Below, piece after piece: positions 1-5,471 of a stretch of 7,664 bases of DNA. The position numbers and the translations under genes were made by a program. The notes under the pieces are model-generated. The model worked only from the letters and a program-made list of their open reading frames with translations, did no database searches and had not been told where the DNA came from. The DNA comes from JAVWGW01 sp036655915 (GTDB lineage Bacteria; Actinomycetota; Coriobacteriia; Coriobacteriales; Eggerthellaceae): NCBI GenBank assembly GCA_036655915.1, contig JAVVPE010000061.1, positions 1 to 7,664 of the forward strand. Reading direction: 5' to 3'. Within the stretch, counting starts at the first letter, position 1, and each line of letters starts with the position of its first letter.

Positions 1-470
1 TGAGGTTCAGACACTTCAGGCAGCGCAGTTTGCCCCGATTGCATGGCGGCCGATTTTGCAATGGCGCGCCAGCGTTCGGTTTTGGCCGCCGCCTTTTTTG
101 CATCAAGCTTCACGATACTGCGCTGACACACCAGCGGCACAAAACCGGATACTCCCAGTTCAGTGGCATGGCGAATAACCGTTTCCATCTTGTCGCCCTT
201 GGCTAAACCCTGCACTAACACCACGGTGGGACCTGCGGCAGCCGCTTCCAGCCTGCCGGCAATGCGCACCACCAGGCCGCCCGCGTCACAGGTGATAACT
301 TCACATTCAAAATAATCCTGCGCCGCATCAATAAGCGCTATGTGTTCGCCTGGCCCCAGGCGCAGCACGCGCGCATGCTGGGCATCGTCGGGGGAAAGGC
401 GCACACCGAAGTGCTCGGCGGTTTCGGCCGCCAGCACCTGGTTTTCTAAGAAAAAATGCGGGAGGGACAT
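1..470 (-). CDS. rsmE: 16S rRNA (uracil1498-N3)-methyltransferase RsmE, partial (C-terminus outside window)
   Basis: RsmE methylates N3 of U1498 in 16S rRNA of the 30S subunit, using S-adenosylmethionine, and belongs to the SPOUT (trefoil-knot) superfamily. Translating the minus strand from the ATG at 470 gives 156 residues before the window ends; the family is usually about 240-250. Visible landmarks are the N-terminal PUA-like part with HARVLRL (around residues 32-38), then the linker into the SPOUT domain with QGLAKGDKMETVIRHATELG, FVPLVCQRS and, near the edge, AAMQSG followed by LPEV. The SAM-binding knot lies beyond the window. In the last block I would expect EQSGR, but the gene reads MQSGQ, a modest deviation. 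A Shine-Dalgarno AAGG lies 7 nt before the ATG. The start is 18 nt after the dnaJ stop, so it is probably the third gene of the hrcA-dnaJ-rsmE operon, a grouping known from Actinobacteria. Confidence 0.93.
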   Translation of the reverse strand, partial: MSLPHFFLENQVLAAETAEHFGVRLSPDDAQHARVLRLGPGEHIALIDAAQDYFECEVITCDAGGLVVRIAGRLEAAAAGPTVVLVQGLAKGDKMETVIRHATELGVSGFVPLVCQRSIVKLDAKKAAAKTERWRAIAKSAAMQSGQTALPEVSEP

Positions 471-488
471 AGCGCTACCTTATCGCGT

Positions 489-1622
489 CTAGTTGAATAC
501 ATCACGCAGTTTTTGTAAGGGGGTGCGTTCCTCCGATATGGTGTCGCCCATTTCTTCGGCCAGTTTTTCAAGCAGCTCACGCTGCTTTTTCGTGACCTTT
601 TTCGGAATGACCACATTGATGTGCACATACAGATCGCCGCGCGCTTCGCTTTTGAAGCGGGGCATACCAAAGCCACGCACGCGCACAACCTGTTCGTTTT
701 GGCAGCCTTCAGGAACGCGCACCGCCACCTTTTCATCTTCAAACACGCCTTCGATTTCAATTTCGGCACCCAAGGATGCTTGCACGATGGAAATATTGGC
801 GCGCGCGTGCAGGTTGTCGCCTTCGCGCTCGAAAAATTCGTGGGGTTGGATGCGGCAGGTAACGATCAAATCGCCCGCCTTCGTGCCATTCATGCCCGCT
901 TCGCCAAAGCCTGAAAGGCGCATCTGCTGGCCATCGCGAATGCCCACCGGCACTTCCACCGTTACGCGCTGACGGTCGGGCGCGCGGCCCTGACCTTCGC
1001 ATTCGGGGCAGGGGTTCACGATAGTCTTACCCGTGCCCCCGCAGGCACGACAGGTGGTGGCGGTTTGCATATCACCCATAAACGTGTGTTGCACGCTGAC
1101 GACGCGACCCTGCCCGTGGCAATCGGGGCAGGTGATTTCTTCGCCATCGGGGCCAAGACCGCTGCCTTCGCAATCAGGGCACGGGGCCAAGCGATCGTAG
1201 ACGATTTCTTTTTTGGCACCAGAAGCCACTTCTTCAAGCGTCAAACGCAGGCCAGCACCCATATCGCGGCCTTCTTTGCGCACGGCCGCCTGGCCGCCCG
1301 ATCCGCCGCCGCCGAAAAACGAGCTGAACAGGTCGCCCATGCCAAAACCGCCGCCGAAAAGATCTTCAAGATCAACATAGGATGATCCGCCGCCGCCACT
1401 TGCAGCACCCGGAATGGTGCCAAAACGATCGTATTGCGCCCGCTTGTTGGGGTCGCTTAACACATCGTAGGCTTCGTTTAATTCCTTGAACTTATCTTCG
1501 GCATCTTCTGCCTTATTAACATCGGGGTGCAGTTCGCGTGCCTTCTTGCGAAACGCTTTTTTTATTTCGTCTTCTGTGGCGCCCTTTGCAATGCCGAGCA
1601 CGTCGTAGAGATCGTTTGCCAT
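489..1622 (-). CDS. dnaJ: Chaperone protein DnaJ (type I Hsp40)
   Basis: DnaJ is a cytosolic co-chaperone that delivers unfolded proteins to DnaK and stimulates its ATPase. The 377-residue product has the full type I layout. The J domain covers about residues 1-68, with the HPD motif at 32-34. A Gly/Phe-rich linker with GGGFG and FFGGGG covers about 75-112. The zinc domain has four CxxCxGxG repeats, with cysteines at 148/151, 165/168, 191/194 and 205/208. The C-terminal substrate-binding beta domains follow. Length is normal for the family and nothing key is missing. The ATG at 1622 is preceded by AGGAAGG at a longish 11-nt spacing, 27 nt after the hrcA stop. In Actinobacteria the dnaJ next to hrcA is usually a second copy (DnaJ2), separate from the one in the dnaK-grpE operon. 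Whether that holds here cannot be seen, since neither dnaK nor grpE is in the window. Heat regulation through HrcA/CIRCE is expected. Confidence 0.97.
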   Translation of the reverse strand: MANDLYDVLGIAKGATEDEIKKAFRKKARELHPDVNKAEDAEDKFKELNEAYDVLSDPNKRAQYDRFGTIPGAASGGGGSSYVDLEDLFGGGFGMGDLFSSFFGGGGSGGQAAVRKEGRDMGAGLRLTLEEVASGAKKEIVYDRLAPCPDCEGSGLGPDGEEITCPDCHGQGRVVSVQHTFMGDMQTATTCRACGGTGKTIVNPCPECEGQGRAPDRQRVTVEVPVGIRDGQQMRLSGFGEAGMNGTKAGDLIVTCRIQPHEFFEREGDNLHARANISIVQASLGAEIEIEGVFEDEKVAVRVPEGCQNEQVVRVRGFGMPRFKSEARGDLYVHINVVIPKKVTKKQRELLEKLAEEMGDTISEERTPLQKLRDVFN

Positions 1623-1649
1623 AAGTAGTGTTGCCTTCCTGATTTCGTT

Positions 1650-2657
1650 CTATAAATCGCGCAGAGCGCACTTTGCCGCGCGCACCGCCTGTATAACCTG
1701 GGAATAATTCATGCGCGTGGGTCCGATAACGGCAACAACGCCCGCGCCGGCACCCTGACCAAACTGGCTTGCCACCACCGAAACACCGGAAAGTTCGGCC
1801 GCTGCATTTTCGTGGCCAATCTTTACCATAGTCTGTTCGTTGAAGTGGGCATCGTCAAACACCTGCAACAACACAGTATCATCTTCCAGCATTTGCAGCA
1901 CGGGCAAAAACGCTTGCGCCTGGCTGAATTCGGGCATTTTAAGCAGCGAAGACATGCCTAAGCTGTGCGCGCGACCCGTTTCGTTTTCCTGCAAACAGGC
2001 AAACAGCTCGCCCAGCAAAATCTGCGCAAGAGGATCGGCAAGGGCGGAAATAGTTTCAACATCCATGCCGCCTTTTATATCGGCGAGCGATTTGCCGGCG
2101 AACACTTCGTTTAAGAGCTTTTGTGTTTGGGCCAGGTCATCGCAATCGATGGAGGCGGAAAAATCGATGGGGCGATTGAGCACGCGCCCATCTTCGGTGA
2201 CGATAACCAAAAGCACGCGATAGGGCGTCAGCGAAACAAGGGAAAGCTGCTTTATGTGCAGCGATACCGTTGATGGAGGCAACACGATGGAAAGGCAATC
2301 CGTCAGCTTTGTTAAGGCGGCCGACGTTTGTTCCATCAAATCGTCGAGTTCGGTTGCGTTGTTTTGCAGTTCGCTTATGGCCTCTTTGTTGACCGGGGCA
2401 TCTTCGGCAAGATCGGTTTGCAGCAGTTCATCCACAAAGGCGCGATAGCCCGTGTCGGTGGGCACGCGCCCGGCCGATGTGTGGGGTTGCGCGATGTAGC
2501 CGTCGTCTTCCAAAATGGAAAGTTCGTTGCGCACCGTGGCGGAACTGACGCCTAAGTGATAGCGTTCGGTCAGAGTACGCGAGCCAACGGGCACCACATG
2601 GGCAACATATTCTTCAATGAGCGCTGCCAACACTTTTTGCCGTCTATCCGATAGCAT
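1650..2657 (-). CDS. hrcA: Heat-inducible transcription repressor HrcA
   Basis: HrcA binds the CIRCE inverted repeat and represses chaperone genes in unstressed cells; GroEL is known to keep it active in other bacteria. The 335-residue protein is close to the usual family length of about 340. The N-terminal winged helix (about residues 1-75) shows RRQKVLAALIEEYV, VGSRTLTERY, SSATVRNELSILEDDGYI and PHTSAGRVPTDTGYR, all family signatures. A GAF-like middle domain follows, and the C-terminus carries the typical VAVIGPTRMNY. The start ATG at 2657 has a strong Shine-Dalgarno GGAAGGAG five nt upstream. A CIRCE element about 58 bp before the start and a promoter just beyond it indicate autoregulation. 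It is the first gene of the leftward hrcA-dnaJ-rsmE unit. In related genomes hemW would be expected directly upstream; here a toxin-antitoxin islet intervenes. Confidence 0.97.
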   Translation of the reverse strand: MLSDRRQKVLAALIEEYVAHVVPVGSRTLTERYHLGVSSATVRNELSILEDDGYIAQPHTSAGRVPTDTGYRAFVDELLQTDLAEDAPVNKEAISELQNNATELDDLMEQTSAALTKLTDCLSIVLPPSTVSLHIKQLSLVSLTPYRVLLVIVTEDGRVLNRPIDFSASIDCDDLAQTQKLLNEVFAGKSLADIKGGMDVETISALADPLAQILLGELFACLQENETGRAHSLGMSSLLKMPEFSQAQAFLPVLQMLEDDTVLLQVFDDAHFNEQTMVKIGHENAAAELSGVSVVASQFGQGAGAGVVAVIGPTRMNYSQVIQAVRAAKCALRDL

Positions 2658-2714
2658 GCTTACTCCTTCCTTTGCCTTAGCTTCGATTGCTTCCTTTACG
2701 CACGATACTGCATT

Positions 2715-2741
2715 TTAGCAGCCTTGCAAGCAGAGTGCTAA
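2715..2741 (-). promoter_or_regulatory. CIRCE operator (HrcA binding site)
   Basis: Read on the minus strand this is TTAGCACTC, nine spacer bases, then GGCTGCTAA. The CIRCE consensus is TTAGCACTC-N9-GAGTGCTAA. The promoter-proximal arm matches perfectly and the distal arm matches at 7 of 9 positions. It lies just downstream of the probable -10 box and upstream of hrcA, the classic position for HrcA autoregulation by blocking RNA polymerase. Confidence 0.92.
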
Positions 2742-2756
2742 AAAAGTTACAAACCC

Positions 2757-2785
2757 GTTATAATGCCCCCACGAGCTTTGGGAAA
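2757..2785 (-). promoter_or_regulatory. Probable vegetative promoter of hrcA-dnaJ-rsmE
   Basis: On the minus strand a -10 box TATAAC (2757-2762, 5 of 6 to consensus) is preceded, after exactly 17 bp, by a weak -35 TTTCCC (2780-2785, 3 of 6). CIRCE begins about 15 bp downstream of the -10, so it would overlap the transcription start region, as in other HrcA-controlled operons. The -10 and the CIRCE position carry the call; the -35 is poor. Confidence 0.6.
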
Positions 2786-2788
2786 GTG

Positions 2789-2810
2789 AAAAACCCGCCG
2801 AAGCGGGTTT
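2789..2810 (-). terminator. Intrinsic terminator after brnA (UUCG tetraloop)
   Basis: On the minus strand a perfect 8-bp stem AAACCCGC / GCGGGTTT encloses a TTCG loop, and the 3' arm runs into five consecutive T residues. UUCG is an exceptionally stable tetraloop and common in rho-independent terminators. The stem begins 3 nt after the brnA stop codon, and its T tract ends just before the probable hrcA -35 box. It should stop transcripts from the toxin-antitoxin islet and any read-through from lepA-dus-hemW. Confidence 0.88.
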
Positions 2811-2813
2811 GCG

Positions 2814-3077
2814 TCACGCTGTAAGCTGGGGTGTTTCTTTTTTAATTCTATCGGCAAGCCATATCTTAATCAGCGCCTGGCGATTGATTGCCAAATGCCC
2901 GGCCGCATCATCAAGGGCATCAACCATCCAATCGGGCATATCTACATTCACTTTTCTTATTCCCCGATTAGGACTTGTTACGACCGCTTTTTCAAGATCA
3001 AGGTAATCGATAATATCCTTTTCACCTTCATCAAAAATGCGATCAAATGCTTCAGTGCTCATGTGTTTTACTGTCAT
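2814..3077 (-). CDS. brnA: BrnA-family antitoxin, ribbon-helix-helix (CopG-like)
   Basis: This is the antitoxin of a type II BrnT/BrnA-like module: it binds and neutralises the BrnT RNase and represses its own operon. The 87-residue product has the family layout. The acidic N-terminal segment (about residues 1-32: MTVKHMSTEAFDRIFDEGE, then DYLDLEKA) probably contacts the toxin. It is followed by a ribbon-helix-helix domain with strand RKVNVDM (41-47), helix MPDWMVDALDDAAGHLA and helix NRQALIKIWLADRI (65-78). An upstream in-frame ATG at 3131 lies inside the toxin frame and has no ribosome site. The ATG at 3077 follows AAGGAGG at 9 nt and gives the canonical MTVKHM start. Toxin gene first and antitoxin second is the usual BrnTA order. 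Base composition is clearly lower in GC than the flanking genes. The reading frame is intact even though its partner is truncated. The family assignment rests on recalled motifs. Confidence 0.88.
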   Translation of the reverse strand: MTVKHMSTEAFDRIFDEGEKDIIDYLDLEKAVVTSPNRGIRKVNVDMPDWMVDALDDAAGHLAINRQALIKIWLADRIKKETPQLTA

Positions 3078-3086
3078 AATAGATAG

Positions 3087-3093
3087 CCTCCTT
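3087..3093 (-). promoter_or_regulatory. Strong Shine-Dalgarno that sets the brnA start
   Basis: AAGGAGG lies 9 nt before the ATG at 3077 and is a full match to the anti-Shine-Dalgarno core. It favours 3077 over the upstream in-frame ATG at 3131. It falls in the sequence that would encode Lys-Glu of the lost BrnT C-terminal tail, so this site alone would preserve part of that tail's sequence. Confidence 0.8.
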
Positions 3094-3105
3094 ATCGCGT
3101 GATCG

Positions 3106-3327
3106 TCAAACAGAAATGATACGCAAAACATCTTTACGGTAGGTAATTGCTGCTGTCCAGTGCTTACCCTCTAGCAAGCCAAGTACGACAAATCTTTCTT
3201 CACCATAATCACCCAGCGCTGGCACGGTAATAACCACATCGTTCCAAAGTTCCTGGGCTTTCTCGAAATCAATACCATGCTTTTCAAGATTGGTAATACT
3301 TTTCTTTGGATCATATTCAAATAGCAT
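3106..3327 (-). CDS. brnT: BrnT-family RNase toxin (DUF497), truncated at the C-terminus by an in-frame TGA
   Basis: BrnT toxins are small RelE-fold RNases that stop translation and are inhibited by BrnA. The visible 73 residues carry the family landmarks: FEYDPKKSITNLEKHGIDFEKA near the N-terminus, GEERFVVLG in the middle, and the end strand DVLRIISV. Family members normally continue from RIIS into a conserved Arg-rich helix of the type R-x-A-x(3)-E-R-x2-Y and reach about 90-95 residues. Here a TGA at 3106-3108 stops the frame. Continuing in the same frame gives RSRDKEAIYYDSKTHEH and a stop at 3052-3054, for 91 sense codons plus the TGA, which is the expected tail and length. Two consecutive ATGs exist; the second (3327) is chosen because AGAGG is 7 nt away, against 4 nt for the first (3330). 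The toxin is probably inactive or weakened, though a functional short form cannot be excluded. Low GC suggests acquisition by transfer. Confidence 0.85.
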   Translation of the reverse strand: MLFEYDPKKSITNLEKHGIDFEKAQELWNDVVITVPALGDYGEERFVVLGLLEGKHWTAAITYRKDVLRIISV

Positions 3328-3344
3328 CATATCACCTCTTATGT

Positions 3345-3371
3345 ATACCTATTATATACCCATTTCATACC
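3345..3371 (-). repeat. Three GGTAT repeats at 11-bp spacing, likely BrnA operator
   Basis: On the minus strand GGTAT occurs three times, at 3367-3371, 3356-3360 and 3345-3349, each exactly 11 bp apart. The copies lie on one face of the helix, over the spacer, the -10 box and the start region of the brnT promoter. Ribbon-helix-helix antitoxins bind short repeats spaced about one helical turn apart, so this is a good candidate autoregulatory site. Function is inferred from position and spacing. Confidence 0.55.
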
Positions 3372-3379
3372 TGTTGCAA
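3351..3379 (-). promoter_or_regulatory. Promoter of brnT-brnA
   Basis: On the minus strand TTGCAA (3374-3379, 4 of 6 to the -35 consensus) is followed after exactly 17 bp by a perfect -10 TATAAT (3351-3356). The implied start leaves a very short leader of about 15-20 nt before the brnT ATG. The -35 box lies only 4 bp beyond the hemW stop codon. Confidence 0.78.
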
Positions 3380-3383
3380 TGTT

Positions 3384-4493
3384 TTAGGGGGCTAAATCGA
3401 GGAGGGCGGCGTAGAGGTCGTTGCCGCAGAGCCAGCCGGTGCGTGTGGGTTGGTAGCGGGCGTTGGTGTGGGTGATAAGGCCGCGCTGTTCAAGGTTTGC
3501 CAAGGTGGCGGGCAGGGCAGCCAGCGTTGCGCCCGCGCGTTGCACCTGTTCATCCGAAATGCCGCGGGTAAGGCGCATACCCAACATCAAATCTTCGGCA
3601 CACATTTGGGCGGCGTTCAAATCGTCGACCACTTCCCCATCCTGTACGCGCATACGGCGCTGCGCATTTTGGGTCATCGTTACCGCTGACGTGCCCAAAC
3701 CCAGGTAGGGCACCCCCGTCCAATAGGCGGTATTGTGGCGGCTTTCAAAGCCCGGTTGGGCGTAACTGGCCACTTCATAGCGCACAAACCCGGCGGCCTC
3801 CAATTCATCGGCGGCAAGCTGCATCATGTCCGCTTCTACATCGGGGTCGGGCTCTTCAATTTCTTCGGCCAGCACCATCGCATCGAACAGCGTGTGCGGC
3901 TCGATGCTCAGCGGGTACACGCTTATGTGCTTGACGCCCAAGCTGACGGCCTCGCGCAGGCTTTCCTGAAAATCGGCGCGCGTTTGGCCGGGAAGGGCGC
4001 ACATCAAATCGATGCTTACGTTTTCAAAGCGCGTTTGAGCTGCGGCGATGGCGCGGCGCGCAGCTTCGGCATCATGGGCGCGCCCCAGCGTTTTAAGCAG
4101 GGTGTCGTTGAAGCTTTGCACGCCGATGGAAAGCCGATTGACGCCCAGCGCCCACATATCGCGCACCAGGCGTTCATCCAAACTTTCGGGATTGGCTTCC
4201 ATGCTGCATTCGACCTCTTCGGTTAAGTGCATCGAAAGCCCCAGCGTGTAAAACAGCTGCGACAAATACTTCGACCCCACATGGCTGGGGGTGCCGCCGC
4301 CCACATAGACGGTTTTCAGCTGCGCCAGCTTGCCTTCCTTGCCGGCGCGGCGAATGGCAAGCACCAGGCCTTCCATATAGTCGGCCACCGCGGGGCTGCA
4401 CGCTTCGATGGCCTGCGTGGCAAAATCGCAGTAAGCGCAGCGCGACGTGCAAAAAGGGATGTGGATGTAGAGCGCACCGTAGGGATCATGCAT
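3384..4493 (-). CDS. hemW: Radical SAM heme chaperone HemW (formerly coproporphyrinogen oxidase-like HemN)
   Basis: HemW is a radical-SAM protein that binds heme and passes it to target proteins; it is often misannotated as oxygen-independent coproporphyrinogen III oxidase. The 369-residue product shows the 4Fe-4S motif C15-x3-C19-x2-C22 followed by DF. True HemN has a fourth cysteine just after this motif (CxYCxC), which is absent here. Other marks are GGGTPS at 65-70 (SAM binding), SIGVQSFND at 122-130, DLMCALPGQT at 162-171 and the heme-binding HNxxYW motif as HNTAYW at 253-258, which together favour HemW. The C-terminal winged-helix-like region is complete. The ATG at 4493 is 3 nt after the dus stop, so the two are translationally coupled. 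The stop at 3384 is almost on top of the brnT promoter, and no terminator lies between them, so hemW transcripts could run into the toxin-antitoxin islet. Confidence 0.95.
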   Translation of the reverse strand: MHDPYGALYIHIPFCTSRCAYCDFATQAIEACSPAVADYMEGLVLAIRRAGKEGKLAQLKTVYVGGGTPSHVGSKYLSQLFYTLGLSMHLTEEVECSMEANPESLDERLVRDMWALGVNRLSIGVQSFNDTLLKTLGRAHDAEAARRAIAAAQTRFENVSIDLMCALPGQTRADFQESLREAVSLGVKHISVYPLSIEPHTLFDAMVLAEEIEEPDPDVEADMMQLAADELEAAGFVRYEVASYAQPGFESRHNTAYWTGVPYLGLGTSAVTMTQNAQRRMRVQDGEVVDDLNAAQMCAEDLMLGMRLTRGISDEQVQRAGATLAALPATLANLEQRGLITHTNARYQPTRTGWLCGNDLYAALLDLAP

Positions 4494-4496
4494 GGG

Positions 4497-5471
4497 CTAT
4501 ACGCCTTTCGGGAAGGGGAAATCATCAAACACCTGGTCGAAATCTTGCAACGTCACGCATCCGTTGATGCGGCTGCGCGCTGCGGCAGCACCGGGGATGC
4601 CCGCCAGATACCACATCGCGTGCTTGCGCATACGGATGATGCTGTGGTCCCCCTGCGCTGCCAAAAGGGCAGCGTGGCGGCGTGCACCAGCAATGCGCTG
4701 TTCGTAGGTGGGGCCGGCTGGTTCAGGCCTGCCCGCCAGCGCCGCCGCGGCCGCGGCGAACACCCAGGGGTTACCTTCGGCAGCGCGCCCGATCATGATG
4801 GCATCGCAAGCGGTTTGCGCACGCAGCGCCACCGCATCGGCACCGCTGCGCACATCACCATTGCCGATGACAGGCACACGCACCGCCTGCTTCACGCGCG
4901 CAATGGTGCCCCAATCGGCGTGCCCGCGATAGAGCTGTTCGGCAAAGCGGCCGTGCACCGCCAGCGCTGCGGCACCCGCCGCTTCGGCACCACGGGCAAA
5001 TTCCGGCGCGGTTTCTTCACCCTCAAAATAGCCCCGACGAAACTTCACCGTAACAGGAAGCTGCACCGCGCCGGCAACAGCCGCAATGATGGCAAAGGCC
5101 AAATCGGGAGTTTTCATCAAGGCACAGCCGTCGCCCTTGCTGACAATTTTGCGGGCGGGGCAGCCCATATTGATGTCGATATAGGCCACGCGCGCACCCA
5201 TAAGCTGTTCAATCCAGGCGGCCTGCTGCGCCATCGTGGCCGGATCGTGCCCAAAAATCTGCACGGCCACCTGCGATTCTTCAGGTGCCGTGCGCAAAAG
5301 TTGACAGGTTTTTTCGTTGGCGTAAGCAAGCCCCATGCTCGATACCATTTCGGTATAGGTCAAGCTTGCCCCCTGCTCTAGGCACAGACTGCGAAACGCA
5401 AGATCGCTTACCCCCGCCATTGGGGCAAGCAGCAGGCGGTGCTGGGCGAAAAAGTCGTGCATATCCTGCAT
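4497..5471 (-). CDS. dusB: tRNA-dihydrouridine synthase (DusB-like)
   Basis: Dus enzymes are FMN-dependent and use NADPH to reduce uridines in the tRNA D-loop to dihydrouridine. The 324-residue protein has the usual TIM barrel: LLLAPMAGVSDLAFR (13-27), TEMVSSMGL (40-48), VQIFGHDP (70-77), INMGCPARKIV with the catalytic Cys104, VTVKFRRG with the FMN-contacting Lys143, AVHGR with His173, VIGNGDV (201-207) and IMIGRAAEGNPW (225-236), which binds the FMN phosphate. A short C-terminal helical domain follows (RKHAMWYLAGIPGA). The sequence fits the DusB-type family of Gram-positives better than DusA or DusC; the exact target uridine cannot be read from it. Its ATG overlaps the lepA stop by one base (TAATG), which indicates coupling. 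An alternative ATG at codon 4 is less likely because its ribosome site would be too close. Confidence 0.94.
   Translation of the reverse strand: MQDMHDFFAQHRLLLAPMAGVSDLAFRSLCLEQGASLTYTEMVSSMGLAYANEKTCQLLRTAPEESQVAVQIFGHDPATMAQQAAWIEQLMGARVAYIDINMGCPARKIVSKGDGCALMKTPDLAFAIIAAVAGAVQLPVTVKFRRGYFEGEETAPEFARGAEAAGAAALAVHGRFAEQLYRGHADWGTIARVKQAVRVPVIGNGDVRSGADAVALRAQTACDAIMIGRAAEGNPWVFAAAAAALAGRPEPAGPTYEQRIAGARRHAALLAAQGDHSIIRMRKHAMWYLAGIPGAAAARSRINGCVTLQDFDQVFDDFPFPKGV

Noticed and set aside
2814..3131. A longer BrnA starting at 3131 (105 residues)
   Set aside because: The extra 18 residues lie within brnT, are not BrnA-like and lack a Shine-Dalgarno. AAGGAGG points to the ATG at 3077.
4227..5381. 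A 384-codon plus-strand open frame
   Set aside because: It lies antisense to dus and the start of hemW, whose protein motifs are unmistakable. It shows no recognisable domain. Long antisense frames are common opposite GC-rich codons.
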